From Rhodococcus sp. 14-1411-2a (GTDB taxonomy: Bacteria; Actinomycetota; Actinomycetes; Mycobacteriales; Mycobacteriaceae): DNA of 64,000 nucleotides. Shown here in pieces: positions 17,968-27,200 of this stretch; positions within the stretch are counted from its first letter, which is position 1, and each line of letters starts with the position of its first letter. The position numbers and the translations under genes were made by a program. The notes under the pieces were generated by a model. The model saw only the letters and a list, made by a program, of their open reading frames with translations. It was not told the origin of the DNA and made no database searches. The stretch is taken from positions 124,001 to 188,000 of the forward strand of contig NZ_NPGA01000018.1 in the NCBI RefSeq assembly GCF_002259485.1, read 5' to 3'.

Positions 17968-20900
17968 TAGTTGTTTCCTTCCGGGACAGCGAGAACCACG
18001 GCGAACGGGAATACCAGTTCCTTTACGTCCCCGTAGCGTTGATTGAGCAAGTCCACTTCGCGATCGCGATCCTCTTCGAGGGCGTCAAGCCGCTGCTGCC
18101 ATGCTTGGCGATCACGCTCGAATTGTTGCTGCTCGGTCTTGTGTAGGTCATCGAATGCCAGTTGGACTGCGCCGTCATTCGCGAGTGCCGTCTGCAGGGT
18201 TGCGCGGAGCTGATCGTAAACCGCACGAGTGTGTTGAGTAGCTCTGCTGAGCTGACCAGCAAGATCGCTCGAACGGGCATCTTTCTGGGCTGTAGCGCGC
18301 TGGCGTAAATCCTCGACAAGGCGTGGGGTGAGTTCGTCCCACCGCTGTGCAAGCCGGTGGCGGGCGTCTAACGGCGCAGGCGTGCAGGCATCAGGTTCGA
18401 GAGCCGCCTCTACTGACGTCCGGAGTTCGCTGTAGCTAGCCTTTTGGAGGTCCATCCGTTTGGTCGGTCCCTTGTCCGGCAGCTCTCGGCCGGCCAGCAC
18501 AATTTCTTCGTGTAAGCGGCCTCCGTCGGCACCCACCACCACCAGACGGGCAAGCACAATCACGACGGGTCCGCGTAGAGACAGACTGTCGGGTGGTGAA
18601 AAGCGGACCGCTGTGACGCGATACAAATCAGTGCGACCGCCCCAGACTGCGCTCCGAAGCAGTCGAGTCGATTGAGCGACGAGGGGGTGTCCCAGGTGGG
18701 CGAGAACGACGTCGTCGCGTCCACGGGCGACGTCAGCATCGAAGGTCAATGGCCGCAGCTCACCAGACAACGGGTCTGGCAGACCGGCAAGTGTGCGTTC
18801 CCATCCACTACGCAGCTCCGGCGGTTCTACCTCGCCCACCCGGCGATCGGCGAGCGGCGGCTGCTGAGCAAGTGATAGAGCGGTGTCGACGACACGTCGA
18901 ACATTGTCGGGAGCTACGTGAAGTCGTGCCACGGACTGATCGAGCTGAGCCCGCAAGCGTTCGGCTTGGGCCCGAAGTCCTTGCTCAGCCTTGAGAACGG
19001 TGGCGGCGGGGCTTGCCTTCACTGTCATCGGGTCAACGAGCAACGGGCGGCCCAGCATCTGAGCCTCCACAGCCCCAGCAAGCACTGGATTGACGCTACC
19101 GAGGTCACGGCGCTCGGTGGCAACTTTGGCAGCCACACGTGAGAGGAATTCGAGATCGCCGTCGTAAGACCCTGCGACGGCCGACCGCCAAGCAGCGCCG
19201 ACAAAGTGGACGACGTCGACCTCGGAGCTCTGACCATAACGATCGACTCGACCGATGCGTTGCTCAAGTCGGTTCGGGTTGAACGGGATGTCGTAATGAA
19301 TCACGGTATGGCAGTGCCGTTGCAGGTCGATTCCCTCACTGGCCGCATCTGTGGCAAGCAGAAAGCGGAGCGGATCGCGGTCGGGCGAGGCTTGGAACGC
19401 ATCTTTCAGGTGTTCACGCTGCTTATCGTCCATTCCGCCATGCAGCAGACCCAGCCGCTCTCCGCCAAAACCTCGAGCGGAGAGAATGCCTGCCAACCAC
19501 ACCTGAGTGTCCCGGTACTCGGTAAATACGATTACTCGAGTCTCGCTTCCCGGCGGACACAGGCGTCGCAGCTCGTCGACCAGTACATCGGCCTTACTAT
19601 CAGCCGGCTCCGCTCGGCGTTGCGCCCACTGGTGGAGTTCGTCGAGTACCTTCGCCTGTGCTGCGTTCAACTCGCCCGTGGTGGCCGCGGCACGTGCCAA
19701 TACGTCGGCTTCGGCTTCATCGGGATCGGGCTCGTCCTCCCAACTCAACGCATCGGTCAACCACTCAGGAACATTGTCCTCGATAACCGGAGCGCCAGCT
19801 CGCGCCACGGTAGCGCGATGTGCATCCAACGTCCGAGCGAATGCCGCCGGGGATGAGAACATCCGCTTCTTCAGCAGGAGACTGATCAGGTCGCCGGCAC
19901 GGACTGCGGAGCCTCCTGGGACATTTCGCCTCGACTCGGTGTACGTCGACAGCAATTCATGGCCTGTCTGTTCGTCGGTGGTGTACGCAACTTCGAGCGC
20001 CCGAGCACGGCGACCAGGAAAACGAGGCGAGCCGTCGGGAAGCGTCAAATCGTCCTTGAGCCGACGAACCATGACCTGCTGGACAACTTCCGGTCTCGGC
20101 TCCACACCGCGGGCGAACCGCCGAGGGTCCAACAGCTCCAGCAATGCTTGCCAAGACTCGGAGTATCCATTGTGGGGGGTTGCCGATAGGAACATTCGAT
20201 GTTGCGCGAAGTCACCCAGGCGCCGGACGGCGCGTGTCTGCAAACTGTCCAGCGCGTACTTCCTACCTTTTCCTGGAGCCGGAGGCGCGCAATGGTGCGC
20301 TTCATCGACTACGAGGATGTCGAAGAACCCGGGATGGCGAGCGCTATCGACCAAGACCTCGTCCAGCAACCGCTGTACGCGAGGCGTACGCAACCAGGGC
20401 AGGCTCACAATTGTGCGAGGAAAGACGGAAAACGGGTTGGCTTCCAGACCGTGACTTCGCCGAAGTGTCTTCAAGGCTTCAGCGTTCAGAACGGTGAAGT
20501 CGAGACCAAACTTTTCTGCCAGCTCGTCCCGCCACTTTCCTGTAAGAGGAGCCGGGCAAACGACGATCACACGGCGAGCTCTGTTGCGCAGCAACATCTC
20601 TTGCATAACCAAGCCGGCCTCGATGGTTTTGCCGAGCCCCACGTCGTCGGCGATAAGGAGTGCCACGCGCGGCATGCCGAGAGCCTTCGCCACCGGCTCG
20701 AGCTGGTAGTCCTCGATGGTGATGCCCGACCTAAACGGGGCCTGCAGAGTGTCAGCGTCAGCGCTTGCCACGGTTCCCCAGCGCACTGCATCGAGGAATG
20801 CGCCAAGGGTCTGTGGATCGTCCCAGCCAGATTCTGTAACGGCAGGAAGCCGTGTTTCTGGGAGCACTTCGCGGCCGGGCTCGATCTCCCACGCGACGGT

Positions 20901-21089
20901 CAGCTCGTCACCCAAGTCGTCGTCGCTGACCGAACTGAGGGTGACGAGCGTTCGTCCGGGGGGTTCGGTCGCCAGCTCGTCACGCGGCTGCGTGCTCACG
21001 CTGCGGCGATTAACGACCCACTGCTGGCCGCGGACCCGTACCAGCTGGCCGACGTCTGGTGCGGTGTCTCCTGCGGCTATCGCTGTCAT
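17967..21089 (-). CDS. drmD: DISARM SNF2-like helicase DrmD
   Basis: A 1040-residue SNF2/RapA-like ATPase that defines class 1 DISARM. Motif I is ADDVGLGKTIEAG (DVGLGKT 149-155), motif II is VDEAHH (DEAH 262-265), motif III is LSATPHNGY (about 304), and the C-terminal lobe has VIVFTEYRDT (about 553), LATDAASEGIDLQ and EQRIGRVDRYGQ (about 636). A charged, coiled-coil-like segment occupies the last 150 residues. The gene lacks a clear ribosome site. A TANNNT box lies six bases before the ATG, so it may be read from a leaderless transcript. It is the first gene of the operon and overlaps drmMI by one base (TAATG). Confidence 0.93.
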   Translation of the reverse strand: MTAIAAGDTAPDVGQLVRVRGQQWVVNRRSVSTQPRDELATEPPGRTLVTLSSVSDDDLGDELTVAWEIEPGREVLPETRLPAVTESGWDDPQTLGAFLDAVRWGTVASADADTLQAPFRSGITIEDYQLEPVAKALGMPRVALLIADDVGLGKTIEAGLVMQEMLLRNRARRVIVVCPAPLTGKWRDELAEKFGLDFTVLNAEALKTLRRSHGLEANPFSVFPRTIVSLPWLRTPRVQRLLDEVLVDSARHPGFFDILVVDEAHHCAPPAPGKGRKYALDSLQTRAVRRLGDFAQHRMFLSATPHNGYSESWQALLELLDPRRFARGVEPRPEVVQQVMVRRLKDDLTLPDGSPRFPGRRARALEVAYTTDEQTGHELLSTYTESRRNVPGGSAVRAGDLISLLLKKRMFSSPAAFARTLDAHRATVARAGAPVIEDNVPEWLTDALSWEDEPDPDEAEADVLARAAATTGELNAAQAKVLDELHQWAQRRAEPADSKADVLVDELRRLCPPGSETRVIVFTEYRDTQVWLAGILSARGFGGERLGLLHGGMDDKQREHLKDAFQASPDRDPLRFLLATDAASEGIDLQRHCHTVIHYDIPFNPNRLEQRIGRVDRYGQSSEVDVVHFVGAAWRSAVAGSYDGDLEFLSRVAAKVATERRDLGSVNPVLAGAVEAQMLGRPLLVDPMTVKASPAATVLKAEQGLRAQAERLRAQLDQSVARLHVAPDNVRRVVDTALSLAQQPPLADRRVGEVEPPELRSGWERTLAGLPDPLSGELRPLTFDADVARGRDDVVLAHLGHPLVAQSTRLLRSAVWGGRTDLYRVTAVRFSPPDSLSLRGPVVIVLARLVVVGADGGRLHEEIVLAGRELPDKGPTKRMDLQKASYSELRTSVEAALEPDACTPAPLDARHRLAQRWDELTPRLVEDLRQRATAQKDARSSDLAGQLSRATQHTRAVYDQLRATLQTALANDGAVQLAFDDLHKTEQQQFERDRQAWQQRLDALEEDRDREVDLLNQRYGDVKELVFPFAVVLAVPEGNN

Positions 21090-21095
21090 TGCCTG

Positions 21096-21101
21096 ACTGT
21101 A
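21096..21101 (-). promoter_or_regulatory. Possible -10 box for a leaderless drmD transcript
   Basis: TACAGT on the minus strand ends six bases before the drmD ATG, which would place the transcription start on or beside the start codon, a common arrangement in actinobacteria. There is no convincing -35 element and no Shine-Dalgarno sequence. Confidence 0.3.
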
Positions 21102-21104
21102 GCC

Positions 21105-21113
21105 AATCGGTAT
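21105..21113 (-). promoter_or_regulatory. Second copy of the ATACCGATT motif, upstream of drmD
   Basis: Identical to the 9-mer at 13874-13882 before drmA and just upstream of the proposed -10 box of drmD, where a bound protein could affect initiation. Function is speculative. Confidence 0.2.
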
Positions 21114-21173
21114 TGGAGTCCGGGGCGGGACCGAACGGCTTCTGGTCGGAATCGGTTTTGCGCGTCTTGCGAG

Positions 21174-23012
21174 TCAGTCGGTTTCGTCCGGGAGTTCCTC
21201 TATCTCCCCAATTTCGAAGCGATCGGAGGTTTCCTCGGCGTCACCACCCACATCACGAGGTACGTCCTTGCCCATCGCTTTCTCCACTAAATCGCAGATT
21301 CGAGATCTTCTTTGTATGAAGAAGGATTCGAAGTCATCTGTTCGTAAAGCGGCGGACGGGACAAGGTGCGCCTCAAGGATGCTATCCAATTGTTCGGCCC
21401 CGATTTGCGATTTTTTCTGGATTTGCAGTAAGTAGCTCGATGGTGCAGCGCCGCCGATCGTCCTGTTCGTGACCGCTGAAACGCCAGTTTTATTGACGAT
21501 GCTCTCACGTCTTTCATCATCGATTTGATGACTGGCGCACCACTTCTTGGGGAAGATATGATGGATATCTACTGCCAAACTGACGTATTGAACCTTGTCA
21601 AGCGCCTTGTCCTCCATCCAGTCTCGAGCCTCGTTTGCTAGAAGTAATGCGTACAGGCCCTTGTATGCTGCTGCCTGGCGAGTGCGAAGAGAGTGCAGTC
21701 TTGATTCGACGAATGTCGCGTCATTGATCGTATTTGGTGTAGCGGCACCATCGTCTCCGAGCACCCAGGACGGTACCTGTTCCAGGTCTCGAACAAAACG
21801 GGTCTCAATTGCACCGCCATACAGTTCTCCGAGTATTCCGCACCAGAACCATCGAACGAGTTTGTCTCGCGGCCCGAGTAGGTCTGCTGATTTTCCAAGC
21901 ACTACCCGCAAGGTTGCGAGCGGAACCAGCTGCTTCGGGTAGGGAAGAAATCGAGTATCGAATATGTGGCGATCCGCCAAGAAATCGGAGGCCCAAACGA
22001 AAGCCTCTTGTAGCGGTTTTACCCACTCCAGGTAATCCTCAAGTGAAAGCTTCAGTACATCCTCGCGCTTCGCAGAAACGGCCGGTGGTCGATTGCTCTT
22101 GTCCCTCAAGTTACGTTTTCTTGTTGCGAGAAGACTGACCGCCTGTAGAAAGTCTGTACTTTCAAGGCCTGCAAGAACGGGGTACTTTGCGAACTTGGCT
22201 TTGGTTTCTTTCCAATTATCATTCAGGCGAAAATCAGTGCCGTTTGCCTCGAAATATTTCGCATCTCCGGCAAATGTAGCCGTGAGCAGTTCGAAAACAT
22301 TGAGCGGTAGACCGCCAACGTTGACCTTCTCGAATACGGTTGCGACCGCAGACTTACTCGTCTCCTTGCCCAGCTCGATCGCGGGAATATTATAAGTACC
22401 AGCAGGTTTGACTATGTCGGCATTAAATTGCTTGGCGAGATCCCGATCATCGAAATCGAACAACCACGACATCGCGTCACCGAAGAGTAGACGAGCAGGG
22501 AAAAGGCCTGCGCTTCGCTCTTTGTCTGCCGTCGAGACGTCCCGAACGACATCTTTGCCGAAGTTGGTCCGCTCGATCCCGTCGCCGGTAATTGATAGCA
22601 CCGCTTCGTCGATACGATCGTCGCCCTGAACGGCCAACGACATGTCGACGTAGTAACGGCGGTCCATCAGCTTTCCACGGCTGTCCATCGTATGTACGAT
22701 CCCAGTTCCGGTAAGTGCCTGCGTCAGCGAGGTGAGTCGCTGCTGTCCGTCAAGTAAGAGCAGGTCGGCAGCAGTGCCATCCGCTATGTGCGTACCCTCG
22801 ATTGGTCGGGGCTTGAATCGTATCTGGTCGTTCCCCGTTTGGAGAAGCATTACAACTCCGAGTGGGTGACCTCGCAAAATGGTAACCAGGAGCTGACGAA
22901 TTCTCTCGTCCTCCCACTTGTATCCACGCTGGAAATCCGGAAGTTGGATTCTCCCACTCAAGGTCCACTTCAGGTAGTCATTCAGCTCGTACAAGGGAGT
23001 CTGAAAGCCCAT
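21174..23012 (-). CDS. DUF262 / HNH protein, GmrSD-like modification-dependent restriction enzyme
   Basis: A 612-residue protein. The N-terminal DUF262 (GmrS-like, ParB/Srx fold) has LPDFQRGYKW (24-33) and the nucleotide-binding DGQQRLTSL (88-96). The C-terminal part has a DUF1524/HNH-type centre, DIHHIFPK (482-489), with Asn-containing VTNRTIGG (515-522). Related single-chain enzymes (GmrSD, BrxU) cut modified, for example glucosylated, phage DNA using a nucleotide. The gene lies 84 bases upstream of drmD on the same strand, so it may be co-transcribed with DISARM. AGGAG before the ATG supports the start. Its central part is about 40% G+C against 57-60% in neighbours, a sign of separate acquisition. 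Confidence 0.85.
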   Translation of the reverse strand: MGFQTPLYELNDYLKWTLSGRIQLPDFQRGYKWEDERIRQLLVTILRGHPLGVVMLLQTGNDQIRFKPRPIEGTHIADGTAADLLLLDGQQRLTSLTQALTGTGIVHTMDSRGKLMDRRYYVDMSLAVQGDDRIDEAVLSITGDGIERTNFGKDVVRDVSTADKERSAGLFPARLLFGDAMSWLFDFDDRDLAKQFNADIVKPAGTYNIPAIELGKETSKSAVATVFEKVNVGGLPLNVFELLTATFAGDAKYFEANGTDFRLNDNWKETKAKFAKYPVLAGLESTDFLQAVSLLATRKRNLRDKSNRPPAVSAKREDVLKLSLEDYLEWVKPLQEAFVWASDFLADRHIFDTRFLPYPKQLVPLATLRVVLGKSADLLGPRDKLVRWFWCGILGELYGGAIETRFVRDLEQVPSWVLGDDGAATPNTINDATFVESRLHSLRTRQAAAYKGLYALLLANEARDWMEDKALDKVQYVSLAVDIHHIFPKKWCASHQIDDERRESIVNKTGVSAVTNRTIGGAAPSSYLLQIQKKSQIGAEQLDSILEAHLVPSAALRTDDFESFFIQRRSRICDLVEKAMGKDVPRDVGGDAEETSDRFEIGEIEELPDETD

Positions 23013-23175
23013 GTCGTTCTCCTGTTTTTTTCATTATTGTTGGCAGTTGTCAGCGAAGAGGAGCCTGGTGATATCTCAACTATCGATCGAGAAGGTTGAC
23101 GTAACGAGACTACCGTTTGGCCGATCTGCTTCGGCTCCTTCGACGTGGAGTCAGATGATTGCTCGGGGTTTCAAA

Positions 23176-24195
23176 TCACTCCTTCGCGACCGCGGCGGAG
23201 TCCAAATACTCCAACCACTTGGCAAACTGCCGAGTTCCGGTGATGGCCGTTTGATCGAGTGGGTCCGGGTTGAAGTGCATGATGTCGTTTCGCAACCGCC
23301 GCATTTCATCCAAAGCCTGAAGAAAGGTCTTCCGATCGGCCAGAGAGCTCAGCGTTTTCCAGTGGGATTCGGGCTCAAACAATTTCATCATCTCGCCGAT
23401 GGTCAAGCCAGAGGCGTTCACCACCTGCTTGCGGCGTTCTGGTGAGTCGTGGACCGCATTTTTGATGGTGTCGACCGAGAACCACCTGTCGATCAGTCGA
23501 CGCAACCGCCTCTCGGTCTCGCCGATCAGCAAGAACGGGCCGGCTAGTAGTTCGAACTGTTGGCTCAGATCTGAGGTCGTGACGATGCCGGTTACCCGCT
23601 TCGTGTTGTCCTCCACGAATACGTATCCGGACTCGATGATGCGAGGAATGGATGCGAGGAGGTCGGCTGTCAAAGCAACGGTCGCAGCGGGTGCAAGCAC
23701 ACTGCTCACAGTGTCGACATCGCCGTCGAGCCGACCCTTTGCGATGGATTCCCAACTGATGACGCCGACCAGGGCGCGTTCACTTTTCATCACGGGTAGC
23801 TGCGAAAAGTCATGGCGATGCATGAGTGACCTTGCCTTGATCACGCTCTCGTCGGGCCGTACACGCGTGACCCCAGCGGTCGCGGATTGCAAACTCGAGA
23901 CGGTCAGCGACACATCCTCGGTGTCTGTCGAGGTTGGCCGAGGTTCCCAATCATCGGTACTGGGCACGCCAGACGCAGTATGAGCGATCAGTATGACTTC
24001 CGTGTCGATCCAACTCACCTCGAACGACGGTGACGTCTGCAGCCCATACGCAGCAAGGTCCGACGAAATGGACTGCACCGTGTCCGGATCGCGGCGTTTC
24101 GCTCCCCACCGGCCAAGCAAGTCCCTGATGGTCAGCGTCACCGCGTTGTCCGCAGACCTACTCGCGGCGTCGGTAAGGAACTCGTCCAAGGTCAT
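23176..24195 (-). CDS. CBS-pair protein with C-terminal HEPN-like domain
   Basis: A 339-residue protein with a tandem CBS (Bateman) module at about residues 100-215, including VISWESIAKG and VTGIVTTSDLSQQ. Such modules bind adenine nucleotides or SAM. The last 115 residues are helical, beginning ERRLRRLIDRW and ending with LRNDIMHF, in which R302 and H307 form the Rx4H signature of HEPN RNases (RN-x3-H form). The first 95 residues are unassigned. It sits 43 bases after the giant helicase and 163 before the DUF262 gene, all on one strand. A nucleotide-gated HEPN effector is the attractive reading, but the HEPN call rests on one motif and predicted helices. AAAGG supports the start. Confidence 0.7.
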   Translation of the reverse strand: MTLDEFLTDAASRSADNAVTLTIRDLLGRWGAKRRDPDTVQSISSDLAAYGLQTSPSFEVSWIDTEVILIAHTASGVPSTDDWEPRPTSTDTEDVSLTVSSLQSATAGVTRVRPDESVIKARSLMHRHDFSQLPVMKSERALVGVISWESIAKGRLDGDVDTVSSVLAPAATVALTADLLASIPRIIESGYVFVEDNTKRVTGIVTTSDLSQQFELLAGPFLLIGETERRLRRLIDRWFSVDTIKNAVHDSPERRKQVVNASGLTIGEMMKLFEPESHWKTLSSLADRKTFLQALDEMRRLRNDIMHFNPDPLDQTAITGTRQFAKWLEYLDSAAVAKE

Positions 24196-24238
24196 GCGGC
24201 ACTGAGCCTTTCAATCGAGGTGCATTTCGGAGGTGGAG

Positions 24239-27200
24239 TCAGGAACCGCTCGCGTAAAGCTCACCGACCTGCATCATTCGGCTTGTGCGTAGCGCGAGAT
24301 CGAGGCAAAGGCGGAGTCGCTCGACGGTCTGCGCGGTGAGACGCTTCTGATCGAACTGGGCCAACGTCTGACGAAACAGATCCGACTGCGCCAGGGCGCT
24401 GCCGTCCGCCACGAACATCATCGCATTGGCAATCTCTTCCGGACTGATCTCCGGTAGTGGTCGGGTGAGTCCCGTTTGAGTGATGCGGAACCCGCGCCAC
24501 GACTCGGAGTCCAAACCTGCTGGCCAGACAAAGTCGCCGCCCCGGCCACTGCGGAGCAGCTCGCCGGGAATGCACCGCTCGATCAGTTCTTTCCGAGCGG
24601 CGCGCAAGCGATCGAAGCCGAAACGAGTGCCGATCTGCCGACACAGCCTGTCTACTTCGATGGGGCCCTCGATCTCCACAACGGCTCGAATCGCGTCGAC
24701 GATAGTTGCGCGAACGCTGGGAGACTGGTCCCGTTCGAGATCCTCGCGTCCGCCCAGCCGCGTCGTCGGTGCCTCCAAATACAGCGTGCCCTTCTCGTGG
24801 ATGTCGCGCGTACTGGACAGGCGTATCTGATGTTGTTCCTCGATGGCACTCGCGATCCTGGCGTACTCGAAATCCGGTTCTGCAGGCGCGGGCACGTTCT
24901 CGAGCTCTGTGTCCGCGGAGACTTCTGAATCTGCGTCGGGGGTGTCGAGGGTGGAATTGTCGGTCAGCTCGTCGATGGATGCTTGCCAATCCTCGGCCTC
25001 GGACTCACGACGTGCTGCGCGTTCTTCGTCGATCCGCGCTGCGCGCGCAACCGCTTCGGAAATTCGATCGAGAACCACGTTCGGGTTGTCGATCCACTCC
25101 GGCAGCCAGACACGAACCAGACCGCCCCACCCCATCATTGACTGGAGGAGTTGGGGAGTCATGTCCCTGTCGGAAACGGTAGGGCGTTTTGCCCACTGTG
25201 GTCCGTCTGTCAGCACCGCTACTTGCCAATGAGCACTGCCTGGTTGACGGACAACAAGATCGAGCACGAAATCGGACAACCCGTATCCTGGGCGTACTTC
25301 GTAGCCGCGTTCGATCAGGCTCTGACCGAGCGAGCGTAGGACGGCGTCGACCGACTCCCACCGAACGTCGGTCTCAGTGACTTCACCGAGCTGCGCGGTC
25401 CGTTCCAAGTAACCACGCAGATGTGCCATACCGACGGAGTTCGTTCGGCTCAGGTCGATATCCGCTGGATCGAACGAGGTGAACACGATGACCTTGCGCC
25501 GCGCCCGAGTGATGGCCACGTTCCACCGCTTCTCACCACCGGCTCGGGTCAGCGGACCGAAATTAAGTACGAGCTTGGAGTCACCTGGCTTCTTGGAGAA
25601 CGCCGTCGAAAACAGAATGACGTCCCTTTCGTCGCCCTGCACGTTCTCCAGGTTCTTCACGAAGAGGCCGTCTTCTTTGTCTTCTCTGAGCTGCTCCGCC
25701 ACCAGGGGGTCTCGGCACTCCTCCAGAAGATCGCGTACGAGAGTCTGCTGCTGAGTGTTGAACGTGACGATTCCGATGCTCTCGTTGGCCGTGTGCGCGT
25801 TCGCAAGTCGCCTACGCACCTCCCCAACGATCGCTTCCGCCTCGACGAGGTTGGTTCGATGGCGTTGTTTGGTGTTCTCGCGGTTGAAATGTCCCTGGAC
25901 GCGACGCCATTCGACACCGAGCGACTCGTCCCCGCCTGGTGTGGGCAAGCTGGCCAGGCGGCCTTCGTAATATTTTTCGTTGGAGAACGCGATCAACGAC
26001 TCGTCCTGGCTCCGGTAATGCCACGACAACCACTGGCGTGGGATCCCGGATTCGACGGCTTCGGAGAGAATGCTGTCGAGATCTTCTGGAACTACTTCCT
26101 CGTCGTCCAACACGTCGTCGCCGTCGCCGGCCGTCGCCTTGCCGACGGCGGTCGGTGGCATCTGCTGCGAATCGCCGACGATGACACCCGACCGACCACG
26201 TCCCAGGGCACCCACTGCTTGGGGGACGGTCACCTGTGATGCTTCGTCGAACACGACCACGTCGAACGTCACTGTCCCTGGCGGGACGAACTGTGCCAGC
26301 GAGGTCGGGCTGACAAAGAAGCACGGCGTTGCAGACACGATGTGGTCCGGGTACCGAGTGATCAATCGGCGGAACGTTTGACCGCCACGCTTCGCATCGA
26401 GCAGGCGACGCAACTTGCCCACCTCATCTGTCAGCTGCCCTGCCTTGAACGGCCTGCGTCCCAACAGAAGTGATCGAAGCGCCACCACTTGCTCCGTACG
26501 TTGAGCGTCGGCCGCAGCAGAGAAATCGTCGACCTCGCCGTAGCGCTGCTCAGGATCGAAGTGCACCAGACCGGCTCGCCGCCGGCGTTCTTGTGCGGAG
26601 GTCGCGGCCACACCGCGAATGAAGGAGAGCTCGGCGTCCAACGACGAAATCGACCCACTGAGCAACTGAGTGACGAAGTCTTGCAGGCCGGCCGACCTGA
26701 GCGGGTCCAGATACGAAGTCGTCGAGGAATACTGCTGAACTGTGTGGATGCCGTCGACGCCGAGAGAGTCGACCCACCGCCGGCAGTCCTTCGACAACTT
26801 CCGGTGCCAAGGATCGTCCCCGAGCCAGCGGGCGAGCGACTCCGGGGTTGTGCCGAGCGCAGCGATCCACTGCGTCCACCCCGCGGCGAGCGAACGCACC
26901 GTTGCAATATCGATCTCGGAAATTGACCCACATTCGACAATGAACGACCACGACGCCGGATCGTTTCGTCGCATCGCGGACGTTTTCTCCACGTGCTCGA
27001 TGAGCGGCTGCAGTTGAACTGCGGCAGTGGGGTCGAATGGGCTCCACCATTGCGGGGCGAAGTCGAGCAAAAGGTCCGTCATGCGCCTGCTGACGTCAAG
27101 AGCGTCGGACCGTGCGCCCGGAAGCGTCTGCAGTAGAGGCAGAGCCTGCTCTGGGGTGAGGGACACGCCAGGCGCGACAAGAGACGCGGTCAGGTGATGG

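Noticed and set aside
7619..23012. BREX system
   Set aside because: Methyltransferase and DUF262 gene recall BREX/BrxU, but PglZ, BrxC, BrxL and BrxB are absent; the DrmA-DrmB-DrmC-DrmD set defines DISARM.
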